Shown here piece by piece: positions 53,879-64,000 of a DNA stretch of 64,000 nt. The stretch is from Methylobacterium soli (GTDB taxonomy: Bacteria; Pseudomonadota; Alphaproteobacteria; Rhizobiales; Beijerinckiaceae): NCBI RefSeq assembly GCF_008806385.1, contig NZ_VZZK01000001.1:186001-250000 (forward strand), given 5' to 3'. Position numbers and translations under genes: made by a program. The notes beneath the pieces are model-generated. The model saw only the letters and a list, made by a program, of their open reading frames with translations. It searched no databases and had not been told where the DNA came from. The stretch's first letter is position 1. Every line of letters begins with the position of its first letter.

Positions 53879-55801
53879 ATGTCTCGTTCCACCGACGAAC
53901 CCTCCGCGCCGGCCGGGACGGAGCGCGCCCCCGACGCGTCGCGCCTGCGCGGGCTCGCGCCCCTGGTGGGCGGGTTCCTCCTGCTGCTCGCGGTCGTGGT
54001 GGGCAGCGGCGCCCTCGTGGTGATGCAGCGCGTGACGGTCGCGGAGATGCGGCGCAGCTACGATCTGCGCTCCGCGATCGCGACACTGTTCTCCACGCTC
54101 CAGGATGCCGAGACCGGCCAGCGCGGCTACCTCTTGACCGGCGAGGATTCCTATCTGGCGCCCTACGCGGAGGCGACCGCGCAGTTCGAGGCCGGCCTCG
54201 CGGGGGTGGAGGCCGCGATGGCGACCGAGCCGGATCTCGCCGGGCTCGTGGCGAGTCTGCGCTCCGCCGCCACCGAGAAGATCGCCGAGCTCGGCCGAAC
54301 CATCGCGCTCCGGCAAGCCGGGCAGGAGGCGGCGAGCCGCGACCTCATGCGGTCTGGCCGGGGCAAGGACCTGATGGACCGGGTCCGCACGCTCGTGAAC
54401 CAGCTCGAGACCGAATCCGCCCGGGTGCTGGAGGCCCGTCAGGACCGCGCGGCCGACACGGAGCGCCTGCTGCAGATCGTGATCGCGGTTGCGGTGCTGC
54501 TGGCGCTGGCGCTGGCCGCCTACGCGATCCTGGACGCGCGCCAGCGGAGCGCGCGGCTGGTCTCGGCCAACGCCGCGCTCCTGGCGAACCACTACGCCCT
54601 GGCGGCCACGGTCGCGAGCCGCGATGCCCTGGAGGCGCAGCTGCGCCAGTCGCAGAAGATGGAGGCGATCGGCCAGCTCACGGGCGGCCTGGCGCATGAT
54701 TTCAACAACATGCTGGCGATCATTCTCGGCAACCTCAACCTCTTGAAGCGCCGCCTCGACCGCGGCGAGACCCGGGTCGGGCACTACATCGAGCAGGCCC
54801 TGACGGGGGCCGAGCGCGCCGCGACCCTGACGCACCGCCTCCTCGCCTTCGCGCGCAAGCAGCCGCTCGCCCCCGAGACTCTCGATTGCAACCGGCTGGT
54901 CTCGGGCATGTCCGAGCTGCTGCGCCGGACCCTCGGCGAGACCGTGCAGATGGAGACCGTGCTGGCCGGGGGGCTCTGGGCGACGCGGGCCGATGCGAAC
55001 CAGCTGGAGAACGGGCTCGTCAACCTCGCGGTCAATGCCCGCGACGCGATGCCGGGCGGGGGCCGGCTCACGATCGAGACGAGCAACGCCCATCTGGACG
55101 ATGCCTACGCGGCGTCTCATCTCGGCGTGCCGGCGGGGCAATACGTCATGATCGCCATCACGGATACCGGCGTCGGAATGATGCCGGATGTCGTCGCGCG
55201 CGCCTTCGATCCGTTCTTCACCACGAAGCAGGTCGGACAGGGAACCGGGCTCGGCCTCAGCCAGGTCTACGGCTTCGTGAAGCAGTCGGACGGGCACGTG
55301 AAGATCTATTCCGAGCCCAACCACGGCACCACGGTGAAGATCTACCTGCCGCGCCTCGTCGGGCCGGTCCCCGCGCCGGCCGGGCGCCAGGTCCATGCCG
55401 ATATCCCGGAGGGTCATCCGGGCGAGATCATCCTGGTGGTCGAGGACGAGGACAATGTCCGGCGCATGGCCGTCGAGGCCCTGCGCGACCTGCGCTACAC
55501 GGTCATCCACGCGAGCGGGCCGGCGGAGGCCCTGCGCCTCCTCGACCGCCAGGGCGAGATCGCGCTCCTGTTCACCGATGTCGTGATGCCGGACATGAGC
55601 GGCAAGGAACTCGCCGACGCGGTGCGGCGCCTCCGGCCGGGACTGCCGGTGCTCTACACCACGGGCTACACCCGCAACGCCATCGTGCATAACGGCATCG
55701 TGGATTCCGACGTGCAGCTCCTCGGCAAGCCCTACACGCTGGAGCAACTCGCCCGGAAGGTCCGGACGGTGCTGGCCGAGAGCGCCAAGGCGCGCGTCTG
55801 A
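53879..55801 (+). CDS. Hybrid sensor histidine kinase with CHASE3 and receiver domains (640 aa)
   Basis: Membrane sensor. First membrane helix at about residues 25-47, then a periplasmic CHASE3 domain (TLQDAETGQRGYLLTGEDSYLAPY), second helix near 200-217 (IVIAVAVLLALALAAYAI), HisKA with H in GGLAHDFNNMLAIILGNLNLLKRR, HATPase with NLAVNARDAMPGGG, DTGVGMMPD and GTGLGLSQVYGF, and a C-terminal REC domain (ILVVEDEDNVRRMA, LLFTDVVMPDMSG, YTTGYT, LLGKPYT). The DFNNMLA type is a hybrid kinase subclass. Its signal is unknown. It stands between ybaB and pckA, and terminates at the shared hairpin. Confidence 0.93.
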   Translation: MSRSTDEPSAPAGTERAPDASRLRGLAPLVGGFLLLLAVVVGSGALVVMQRVTVAEMRRSYDLRSAIATLFSTLQDAETGQRGYLLTGEDSYLAPYAEATAQFEAGLAGVEAAMATEPDLAGLVASLRSAATEKIAELGRTIALRQAGQEAASRDLMRSGRGKDLMDRVRTLVNQLETESARVLEARQDRAADTERLLQIVIAVAVLLALALAAYAILDARQRSARLVSANAALLANHYALAATVASRDALEAQLRQSQKMEAIGQLTGGLAHDFNNMLAIILGNLNLLKRRLDRGETRVGHYIEQALTGAERAATLTHRLLAFARKQPLAPETLDCNRLVSGMSELLRRTLGETVQMETVLAGGLWATRADANQLENGLVNLAVNARDAMPGGGRLTIETSNAHLDDAYAASHLGVPAGQYVMIAITDTGVGMMPDVVARAFDPFFTTKQVGQGTGLGLSQVYGFVKQSDGHVKIYSEPNHGTTVKIYLPRLVGPVPAPAGRQVHADIPEGHPGEIILVVEDEDNVRRMAVEALRDLRYTVIHASGPAEALRLLDRQGEIALLFTDVVMPDMSGKELADAVRRLRPGLPVLYTTGYTRNAIVHNGIVDSDVQLLGKPYTLEQLARKVRTVLAESAKARV

Positions 55802-55840
55802 GGCGCCTCGTGTCGGCAGGTCCGCCCGACGCGGCCCGCC

Positions 55841-55867
55841 CGCGCCACCTCGACGTCAGGTGGCGCG
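55841..55867. terminator. Bidirectional hairpin between the histidine kinase and pckA
   Basis: CGCGCCACCT, loop CGACGTC, AGGTGGCGCG: a perfect 10-bp stem in the gap between two convergent genes. A second, shorter hairpin (GGAGCGG/CCGCTCC, 55878-55897) is nearer pckA. Confidence 0.7.
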
Positions 55868-55918
55868 CTTCGGCGGAGGAGCGGAGCGAACCGCTCCGCC
55901 CCCGATCGCTTGCGCGGC

Positions 55919-57538
<1,620 letters not shown>

Positions 57539-57965
57539 GAGCTTTGCTCCCGGCCCCTGATCGCGCCTGACCCTGCCCCGGCCCAGACGGGCGCCGGGAT
57601 CTTCGAGAGACGTCCGTGCGGTCGTTCAGGAGCGCCGCACGCTGGTTCACCGCTTCTCGTTGTAACACTTGGTTAAACGGCGAACCTTCGCGGTCAATTG
57701 GACGAAACGCCGATGTCGAGACTGGGACGCGGCTTTGTCAGGACCCCGCGGACCGTCGGTCCGGTCGCTGACCGTCGCGGACGCGCCGGCGCGGAGACCT
57801 CCCGGCGCAGCGGCCCTTGCGCGCATGCGCGTGCGGGTGCAATCGCACAAACCCATATCGGGTGCGCAGCCCCGCCGTCATCCCGGCAGCACCCAGCCCC
57901 TTCGCGCCCCGCGAGATGCCGCCTTGTACGCGCCGCGCGTCGCCCCTGTTTGAGACGGACACCCG
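57539..57965. other. 427-bp divergent gap between pckA and recR
   Basis: No convincing gene. Open frames in it (for example 57669-57953) are Arg/Ala/Pro-rich and look like shadow. It contains the promoters of pckA and recR. An AT-richer patch near 57660-57680 is the likely pckA promoter area. Confidence 0.5.
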
Positions 57966-58571
57966 ATGCCCCAAGCCGTCGCCGGTCCCGAGATCGAGCG
58001 CCTGATCCAGCTCCTCGCCCGCATGCCGGGCCTCGGCCCGCGTTCGGCCCGGCGGGCGGCCTTGCAGCTGATCAAGAAGCGCGACACCCTGCTGGGGCCG
58101 CTCGCCGAGGCCATGCGGGTCGCGGTGGAGCGCATCGTGGTCTGCCAGGATTGCGGCAACGTCGATACCAGCGACCCCTGCACCATCTGCCGCGATGCCG
58201 CCCGCGACCCGAGCACCCTCGTGGTGGTGGAGGATGTCTCCGATCTCTGGGCGCTGGAGCGCTCCGGCGCCGTGCAGGCGCGCTACCACGTGCTCGGCGG
58301 CGTGCTCTCGCCCCTCGACGGGGTGCGGCCGGAGCACCTGAACCTCGCCTCCCTGGTGGAGCGGGCGAGCGACCCGGCCATGAAGGAGATCATCCTGGCG
58401 CTGAACGCCACGGTCGACGGCCAGACCACCGCCCATTACGTCACCGAATCCCTCGGCCATCTCGGCCTCAAGGTGACGAAGCTCGCCCACGGCGTCCCGG
58501 TCGGCGGCGAGCTCGATTACCTCGACGAGGGCACCCTCTCCGCCGCCATCCGCAGCCGCACCGCGTTCTGA
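57966..58571 (+). CDS. recR: Recombination protein RecR (201 aa)
   Basis: Loads RecA with RecO/RecF at gaps and damage. N-terminal HhH ([22 protein letters not shown]), C4 zinc finger [18 protein letters not shown], then the Toprim domain ([29 protein letters not shown]) and the ending [20 protein letters not shown]. Standard length. ATG at 57966. Usually adjacent to dnaX-ybaB; here separated by the kinase and pckA. Confidence 0.97.
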   Translation: MPQAVAGPEIERLIQLLARMPGLGPRSARRAALQLIKKRDTLLGPLAEAMRVAVERIVVCQDCGNVDTSDPCTICRDAARDPSTLVVVEDVSDLWALERSGAVQARYHVLGGVLSPLDGVRPEHLNLASLVERASDPAMKEIILALNATVDGQTTAHYVTESLGHLGLKVTKLAHGVPVGGELDYLDEGTLSAAIRSRTAF

Positions 58572-58572
58572 C

Positions 58573-59085
58573 TCAGCGGCCGCACAGGGTGCGCAGATTG
58601 CTCTCGATGAGGTCGCGCATCAGGCCCATCACGTCCCGGTCCTGCCGGGTATAGGCCTTCTCGCGGTCGTCGAGGACGCAGAGGGTGCCGAACAGCGTCC
58701 CGTCGGGCCAGCGGATCGGATAGCCGAGGTAGCTCGCCAGCCCGTGCCGGGCTAGCGACGGATTGCCGTCCCATGACGGGTCCGCGACGGCGTTCGGGAC
58801 GAGGAGCGGCACCCCCTCCCGCAGGACCGCCTCGCAATACAGGCCGGAGCCCTCGAGCGCGGCCGCCTCGCCCACCGCGTGTGGGTTGCGCGCGTCGTCA
58901 TTGGTGACGCAGACCGCGAGCTCGGGGCCGCGCCGGCGCATGATCTGCCCGACCGGCACATTGAGGCGCCCGGCCACCTCGTTGACGATGTATTGCCAGC
59001 TCTCCAGGACCTCGTCGGACACCTCCGGATAGGCGGCCGACCCGGTTCCTGCGGATGGCCCCTGCTCGCGGCGCTCCTCCACCAT
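58573..59085 (-). CDS. GAF domain protein (170 aa)
   Basis: Single GAF domain, likely a small-molecule or light/redox sensor. [18 protein letters not shown] is a disordered start, then [103 protein letters not shown], the GAF pattern, given here in two parts. No chromophore Cys in phytochrome position; no output domain. Convergent with recR (1 nt between stops). Confidence 0.85.
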   Translation of the reverse strand: MVEERREQGPSAGTGSAAYPEVSDEVLESWQYIVNEVAGRLNVPVGQIMRRRGPELAVCVTNDDARNPHAVGEAAALEGSGLYCEAVLREGVPLLVPNAVADPSWDGNPSLARHGLASYLGYPIRWPDGTLFGTLCVLDDREKAYTRQDRDVMGLMRDLIESNLRTLCGR

Positions 59086-59335
59086 GCGCGCTGTCCTTCC
59101 TGGCCTCAGCGGTGCCGGATCCGCGCGGGCGCCGTCCAGGCCTCGCGCGATCCGTCGATGTCGGGCTCGACCGGGCGCGTCCCCGGGACGGCGCGAACGC
59201 AGTCCCGGGCAGGCCTCGGCGGGAGATCCGGGCCAGGGGCCAGGCCGCGCCTCATTTGACCGGTCCGGTGGCGCATCCTATCTGCAGACACCCGCGGGCG
59301 CCGCCCGTGGCCGATCCCGCCCAGCCGGTTGCGTC

Positions 59336-59854
59336 ATGACCGTTCGTCCCCTCGTCATCCTGCCCGATACCCGCCTGCGCCTGATCTCCGAGCCGGTCGG
59401 TGCCGTCACGGATGAGATCCGCAAGCTCGCCGCCGACATGCTCGAGACCATGTACGACGCGCCGGGCGTCGGGCTCGCGGCGATCCAGATCGGTGTCCCC
59501 CGCCGCGTCGTGACCATTGATACGTCAAAAGACGAAAATGCGCGCGAGCCGCGCGTGTTCCTGGACCCGGAAATTGTTTGGTCCTCCGAGGAGAAGCGCG
59601 TCTACGACGAGGGCTGTCTCTCGATCCCCGAATATTACGCCGAGGTGGAACGTCCGGACCGGGTCCGGGTCCGGTACCGCGATCTCACTGGCGCTACACA
59701 GGAAATCGACGCGGACGGGCTGCTCTCGACCTGTATTCAACACGAGATCGACCATCTTAACGGGGTTCTGTTCATCGATCATCTGTCGAAACTCAAGCGT
59801 GATCGAGTGAACAAGAAGTTTGCAAAGGCCGCCAAGCGCGGCGAGGCTGCCTGA
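59336..59854 (+). CDS. def: Peptide deformylase (172 aa)
   Basis: Removes the formyl group from N-terminal Met of new proteins. Metal motifs: [15 protein letters not shown] (motif 1; Ile instead of the usual Pro), [19 protein letters not shown] (motif 2, Cys ligand) and [17 protein letters not shown] (HEXDH, motif 3). Start ATG at 59336; frames upstream are unrelated. The C-terminal [21 protein letters not shown] is basic. Forms a forward-strand group with fmt and truA. Confidence 0.96.
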   Translation: MTVRPLVILPDTRLRLISEPVGAVTDEIRKLAADMLETMYDAPGVGLAAIQIGVPRRVVTIDTSKDENAREPRVFLDPEIVWSSEEKRVYDEGCLSIPEYYAEVERPDRVRVRYRDLTGATQEIDADGLLSTCIQHEIDHLNGVLFIDHLSKLKRDRVNKKFAKAAKRGEAA

Positions 59855-59899
59855 ACCGCAACATATCTGCGGAGGGGGCTCAGCGGGAATCGCGTTCCA

Positions 59900-60829
59900 G
59901 TGAGAATCGTCTTCATGGGCACCCCGGATTTCGCGGTGCCGACGCTCGCGCGCATCGCGGCCGACGGCCACGCGGTCGCGGCCGTCTACACGCGGGCGCC
60001 GGCCCGGGCCGGGCGCGGCATGGGCCTGACACCCTCGCCCGTGCACCGCCTCGCCGACAGCCTCGGCGTTCCGGTGCTGACGCCCGGAAGCCTGAAGGGC
60101 GCGGGGGCGGCAGAGACCTTCCTGGCGCATGCGGCCGATGTCGCCGTGGTGGTCGCCTACGGGATGCTGCTGCCTCAGGCGATCCTCGACATTCCCCGCC
60201 ACGGCTGCCTGAACCTGCACGGCTCGCTGCTGCCGCGCTGGCGCGGCGCGGCGCCGATCCAGCGGGCCGTGATGGCGGGCGATGCCGAGAGCGGCGTCGG
60301 CGTGATGCGCATGGAAGCGGGGCTCGACACCGGCCCGGTGGCCTTGGAGGCGCGGCTCCCGATCCGGCCCGGCATGACCGCTGGGGCCCTGCACGACGCG
60401 CTGATGCCGCTCGGCGCCGACCTGATGAGCCGTGCCCTCGCCCGGCTCGAGGCCGGCGCCCTCACCTTCACGCCGCAGGCCCCGGAGGGCGTCGTCTACG
60501 CCCACAAGATCACGAACGAAGAGGCCCGAATCGACTGGAGCCGGCCCGGCGGGGTAGTCGCCAACCACATCAACGGGCTCTCGCCCTTCCCGGGGGCCTT
60601 CTTCGAGGTCGATCTCGGCAAGGGACAGGAGCGCGTGAAGGTGCTGCGGGCGCAGACCACCGAGGGCACCGGGGCGCCGGGCACGCTCCTCGATGCGCAG
60701 GCCGCAATCGCCTGCGGGACCGGGGCGGTGCGCCTCCTCGAACTGCGCCGCGCCGGCAAGGGCGGCGTCGCGACGGGCCCGGACTTCCTGCGCGGCGCCC
60801 GGCTCCAACTGGGCACGCGCCTGCCGTGA
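59900..60829 (+). CDS. fmt: Methionyl-tRNA formyltransferase (309 aa)
   Basis: Formylates initiator Met-tRNA with 10-formyl-[26 protein letters not shown], the hydrolase-like loop [42 protein letters not shown] (conserved N, H and D), then [12 protein letters not shown] and the C-terminal domain from [21 protein letters not shown] at 59900. The stop of def lies 45 nt before and truA follows after 13 nt. Confidence 0.97.
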   Translation: MRIVFMGTPDFAVPTLARIAADGHAVAAVYTRAPARAGRGMGLTPSPVHRLADSLGVPVLTPGSLKGAGAAETFLAHAADVAVVVAYGMLLPQAILDIPRHGCLNLHGSLLPRWRGAAPIQRAVMAGDAESGVGVMRMEAGLDTGPVALEARLPIRPGMTAGALHDALMPLGADLMSRALARLEAGALTFTPQAPEGVVYAHKITNEEARIDWSRPGGVVANHINGLSPFPGAFFEVDLGKGQERVKVLRAQTTEGTGAPGTLLDAQAAIACGTGAVRLLELRRAGKGGVATGPDFLRGARLQLGTRLP

Positions 60830-60842
60830 GACCCTAGCGCCG

Positions 60843-61637
60843 ATGCCCCGCTACAAGCTCGTCATCGAGTACGACGGCGCCCCGTTCCGGGGTTGGCAGC
60901 GCCAAGTCGAGGACCCGAGTGTTCAGGGCGCCATAGAGGACGCGGCGGTGCGGTTCTCCGGCGAGAGCCCGCGCCTCACCTGCGCCGGGCGCACGGATGC
61001 GGGCGTCCATGCCACACATCAGGTCGCCCATCTCGACCTCGCCAAAGCTTGGCGCACCGACACCGTGCGGGACGCCATCAACGCGCATCTGCGTCCGCTT
61101 CCGGTGGCGATCCTGTCCGCCGAGATCGTGGAGCCGGGCTTCGACGCGCGCCATTCCGCGATCCGCCGGCATTACCGCTATCGCATCCTGAACCGTCGCA
61201 GCCCCGCGGCGCTCACCCGCGCCCATGTCTGGCACGTGCCCTGGGCGCTGGATGCCGGGCTGATGCACGCGGCGGCGCGCGGACTCCTCGGACAGCACGA
61301 TTTCACCGCCTTCCGGGCGGCGGAGTGCCAGGCGAACAGCCCCGTGCGCACCCTGGAGCAGCTCGACGTCGTGAAGGCACCGATGGGCCTGATGGACGAG
61401 ATCGTGATCGCGACCTCGGCCCGCTCGTTCCTGCACCACCAGGTCCGCAGCATGGTCGGAACCCTGATGCTGGCGGGCTGCCGGCGCATCAGCGCGGCCG
61501 ACGTCGCCGAGATCCTGGCCAGCCGCGACCGGGCGCGCTGCGGCCCGATGGCGCCGGCCTGCGGCCTCACCTTCGCGGGCGTGGATTACGCGCCCCTCGG
61601 CCCATCGGCGGACGCGGTGGACGACCCGGCGAAGTAG
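60843..61637 (+). CDS. truA: tRNA pseudouridine(38-40) synthase TruA (264 aa)
   Basis: Converts U38-U40 of the tRNA anticodon arm to pseudouridine. [18 protein letters not shown], the catalytic Asp motif [22 protein letters not shown] (Asp near residue 52), [34 protein letters not shown], and [15 protein letters not shown]. Full length. ATG at 60843. The end overlaps the end of dapE by 52 bp on the opposite strand. Confidence 0.97.
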   Translation: MPRYKLVIEYDGAPFRGWQRQVEDPSVQGAIEDAAVRFSGESPRLTCAGRTDAGVHATHQVAHLDLAKAWRTDTVRDAINAHLRPLPVAILSAEIVEPGFDARHSAIRRHYRYRILNRRSPAALTRAHVWHVPWALDAGLMHAAARGLLGQHDFTAFRAAECQANSPVRTLEQLDVVKAPMGLMDEIVIATSARSFLHHQVRSMVGTLMLAGCRRISAADVAEILASRDRARCGPMAPACGLTFAGVDYAPLGPSADAVDDPAK

Positions 61638-62788
61638 CCGTCGAGGACGCGGCCGTAGATGGCGGTCAGCCGCTCCAGGTCGGCGACCGCCACGCACTCG
61701 TCGGTCTGGTGCATGGTCTCGCCGACGAGGCCGAACTCGATCACCGGGCAGGCATCCTTGATGAAGCGGGCGTCCGAGGTGCCGCCCGTGGTCGAGAGGG
61801 TCGGCGTCAGCCCGGTCTCGACCCGGATCGCCTCGGCCACGAGATCCACGAAGGCGTCGGGCTGCGTCAGGAAGGCCGGGGCGTTCGAGGGCTGCAGGTC
61901 GAGGGTGAAGCGGATCGCGTTGCCGGCGGCCCGTTCCAGGCGGGTCCGGATCTCGGCCCCGAGGGTCTCGGCGCTCCAGCCCTCGTTGAAGCGGATGTTA
62001 AAGACCGCGCGCGCATCCGCCGGGATCACGTTGGTGGCGGGGTTCCCGACATCGATGGTGGTGAATTCGAGATTCGAGGCGCTGAAATGCGCCGTGCCGT
62101 CGTCCAGCGGCTCCGCCGCGAGGGCGGAGGCAAGGCGCAGCATGCCGGGAATCGGGTTCTCGGCCCGGTGCGGATAGGCCACGTGGCCCTGGCGCCCGTG
62201 GACCGTGAGCTTGCCGGTGAGCGAGCCGCGCCGGCCGATCTTGATCATCTCGCCGAGGCGGCTCGGGTTGGTCGGCTCGCCGAGCAGGCAATGGTCGAAG
62301 CGCTCGCCGCGGGCACGCGCCCAATCCAGGAGCTTCACGGTGCCGTTGATCGCCGGCCCCTCCTCGTCGCCGGTGATCAGGAAGCCGATCGTGCCGCCGA
62401 AATCCGGGCCGCGCCGCGCGACGAATTCGAGGGCGCTCGCCAGCATGCAGGCGATGCCGCCCTTCATGTCGGCGGCGCCGCGCCCGTAGAGAAGCCCATC
62501 CTCCACCGTTCCGGCGAAGGGACCGTGCCGCCACGCCGCGACGGCGCCCGGCGGCACCACGTCGGTATGGCCGGCGAATAGCAGATGGCGCCCGCCCGAG
62601 CCGATCCGCGCGTAGAGGTTCTCGATGTCCGGCGTGCCCGGCTCGGAGAAGACCGGACGCTCCACCCGGAAGCCCGCCTCCTCCAGCACGCGCTGGAGCA
62701 GATCGAGGGCGCCGCCCTCGTCGGGTGTCACCGAGGGGCAGCGGATCAGGGCCTGGGCGAGGGCGAGCGGGGCGATGTCTGTGGGCAC
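61586..62788 (-). CDS. dapE: Succinyl-diaminopimelate desuccinylase (400 aa)
   Basis: Dizinc amidohydrolase in lysine and meso-diaminopimelate synthesis. [17 protein letters not shown] (metal His and Asp), [30 protein letters not shown] (catalytic Glu-Glu), [25 protein letters not shown] and the C-terminal [11 protein letters not shown] with [19 protein letters not shown] at 62788 (read [19 protein letters not shown]) is the family-consistent start; upstream sequence in frame is unrelated. The final 17 codons overlap truA. Divergent from the E1-like gene. Confidence 0.95.
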   Translation of the reverse strand: MPTDIAPLALAQALIRCPSVTPDEGGALDLLQRVLEEAGFRVERPVFSEPGTPDIENLYARIGSGGRHLLFAGHTDVVPPGAVAAWRHGPFAGTVEDGLLYGRGAADMKGGIACMLASALEFVARRGPDFGGTIGFLITGDEEGPAINGTVKLLDWARARGERFDHCLLGEPTNPSRLGEMIKIGRRGSLTGKLTVHGRQGHVAYPHRAENPIPGMLRLASALAAEPLDDGTAHFSASNLEFTTIDVGNPATNVIPADARAVFNIRFNEGWSAETLGAEIRTRLERAAGNAIRFTLDLQPSNAPAFLTQPDAFVDLVAEAIRVETGLTPTLSTTGGTSDARFIKDACPVIEFGLVGETMHQTDECVAVADLERLTAIYGRVLDGYFAGSSTASADGPRGA

Positions 62789-62920
62789 GGGTCCGGGGCG
62801 CTTCTTGCGGGTGCGGGAGGACACCCTAGAGAACCGGGGCCCAAAGAAAAGGCGGACACCGCCGGCCCGCATCCCCGGCGCGGACTTCCGCGCGCGCCGG
62901 CACAGGTCTAGATCCACCCG

Positions 62921-63700
62921 ATGGCACTCTCCCGCGACGAGATCGAACGCTATGCCCGCCACCTCGTGCTGCGCGAGGTCGGCGGCCCCGGTCAGGCGCG
63001 GCTGAAGGCGGCGCGGGTGCTCGTGGTCGGCGCGGGCGGACTCGGGGCGCCGCTGATCCAGTACCTCGCCGCCGCCGGCATCGGCACCGTCGGGATCGTC
63101 GACGACGACACCGTCTCGCTCTCGAACCTGCAGCGGCAGGTCATCCACGGAACGCCGGATGTCGGGCGCCCGAAGGTGGAGAGCGCGGCAGACGCCGTCG
63201 CCCGCCTCAACCCGAACGTGGCGATCGTCGCCCACCCGGTCCGGATCGACGCGGAGAACGCCGTCGACCTGATCGGCCGCTACGACCTCGTCGCCGACGG
63301 GTCCGACAATTTCGCGACGCGCTACGCCGTCTCGGATGCCTGTTTCCACGCGCGCCGTCCCCTGGTGACGGCGGCGCTCGGGCAGTTCGACGGCTCGCTC
63401 ACGACCATCCGGGCCCACGAGACCGGCCCGGACGGGCGGCCGAACCCCACCTATCGCTGCCTGTTCCCGAACCCGCCGCCGCCGGGCAGCGTGCCGCCCT
63501 GCGCCGAGGCCGGCGTTCTCGGGGCGCTCGCCGGCGTGATGGGCTCGCTGATGGCCATGGAGGTGATCCGCGCCGTGGCGGGCTTCGGCGAGCCCCTCGT
63601 CGGGCGCCTGCTGATGGTCGATGCGCGCTCGATGCGCTTCGAGACCCTGGCCTATGCCTGGGACGAGGCGAACCCGCTGAGCGGCACCGGCGCGGCGTAG
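62921..63700 (+). CDS. moeB: MoeB/ThiF-family E1-like adenylyltransferase (259 aa)
   Basis: Activates the C-terminal Gly-Gly of a ubiquitin-like sulfur carrier (MoaD or ThiS) by adenylation. [79 protein letters not shown] and [18 protein letters not shown] carry the Gly loop, Arg/Gln and Asp of the family. [22 protein letters not shown] is the MoeB-type crossover loop. The usual CxxC zinc pairs are not complete. It could be MoeB or ThiF; no neighbour decides. Confidence 0.88.
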   Translation: MALSRDEIERYARHLVLREVGGPGQARLKAARVLVVGAGGLGAPLIQYLAAAGIGTVGIVDDDTVSLSNLQRQVIHGTPDVGRPKVESAADAVARLNPNVAIVAHPVRIDAENAVDLIGRYDLVADGSDNFATRYAVSDACFHARRPLVTAALGQFDGSLTTIRAHETGPDGRPNPTYRCLFPNPPPPGSVPPCAEAGVLGALAGVMGSLMAMEVIRAVAGFGEPLVGRLLMVDARSMRFETLAYAWDEANPLSGTGAA

Positions 63701-63860
63701 GCCGGCTCGACCCGCCCGGATCTGAAGGAAATTGCCGGCCTCCAGGCTTTCCCCGCTTCGCGACCGCGCACGGACGCTGAGCCCTGGTAAGATAGTGCCG
63801 CATCGCGTAAGCAGGCCACGCCCGACATAAATTCTTAAATCCAGCGGGCGGGAGGAAAAC

Positions 63861-63974
63861 GTGCTTCAGACCGATCTCCTGATCATCGGATGTGGTCTCC
63901 TGACCGTCACGCTCGTCATCGCCGGCTCGCTCTACACGCGCGGCCGGTTCGGGCATCTCAAGCCGCGGCCGTAA
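63861..63974 (+). CDS. Tiny single-helix membrane protein (37 aa)
   Basis: A short frame too small for most ORF tracks. GTG at 63861 has GGGAGGAAAAC directly upstream, an excellent ribosome binding site. The peptide (M/V)[36 protein letters not shown] starts with a hydrophobic helix (residues about 4-25), with a Cys in it, and ends basic, so the C-terminus faces the cytoplasm; given in two parts this is one clean single-pass protein. The region before it (63780-63840) is AT-richer and may be its promoter. Confidence 0.6.
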   Translation: MLQTDLLIIGCGLLTVTLVIAGSLYTRGRFGHLKPRP

Positions 63975-64000
63975 CCGGCCGCCGGGCCCGGGGTTCGCGC

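Overview
The window is a GC-rich stretch of an alphaproteobacterial chromosome. Gene content and protein style point to the order Hyphomicrobiales, most likely a Methylobacterium-type organism. Pointers are the long reverse-strand block rplU-rpmA-GNAT-obgE-proB-proA-nadD-rsfS-rlmH-envC-ctpA, the def-fmt-truA/dapE group, the ffs-dnaX-ybaB group, an ATP-type PEP carboxykinase, an ornithine-lipid acyltransferase and a small subunit of methylmalonyl-CoA mutase. The genus is an inference from gene order and protein character, not from a database search.

Layout. 1-6131: clpB (truncated by the window edge), a MOSC protein, two small unknown genes, argB, and a HAD phosphatase overlapping a zincin-like metalloprotease. 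6132-6421: a nested inverted repeat. 6418-13202: envelope and regulatory genes (O-antigen-ligase-like protein, DUF2937, WD40, YoaK, lone receiver, ROK protein, DUF2939). 13232-24994: the housekeeping block read leftward, covering ribosomal proteins, the ribosome GTPase ObgE, proline synthesis, NAD synthesis, ribosome silencing and methylation, and peptidoglycan-envelope proteases. 25184-37789: HerA-like ATPase, OlsB-like acyltransferase, an acyltransferase-3, epimerase/queG/gst, uppP, methylmalonyl-CoA mutase small subunit, secreted proteins and a second GST.

39329-50847: an 11.5-kb integrative element inserted in the 5' end of the ComM/YifB gene. Identical 18-bp copies of the sixth to twelfth-codon region of yifB flank it. 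Removing the element and one 18-bp copy rejoins a 513-codon frame, apart from one in-frame TAG. The element carries a tyrosine integrase at its right end. On the reverse strand it has a shortened head and packaging module: capsid C-terminus, connector, HNH nuclease, TerS and TerL. It also has a pair of proteasome-beta/HslV-like Ntn-hydrolase paralogues, a MerR-like regulator with a perfect palindrome, two divergent ribbon-helix-helix genes around a triple operator, and several AT-rich genes of unknown function. No portal, protease, tail, lysis or replication gene is visible. The gene at 46294-46830 fuses an AlpA-like DNA-binding N-terminus to the C-terminal part of an HK97-type capsid protein, apparently a deletion scar. 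The element is a degraded prophage or a phage-satellite-like island.

50984-64000: chromosomal genes resume with a PepSY-like protein, SRP RNA (ffs), dnaX, ybaB, a hybrid histidine kinase, pckA, recR, a GAF protein, def, fmt, truA, dapE, a MoeB/ThiF-type E1 enzyme and a tiny membrane protein. No rRNA, tRNA or CRISPR array was seen. The most novel material is inside the element: the paired Ntn hydrolases, the HTH-capsid chimera, the repeated operator and the unknown cargo genes at both ends.
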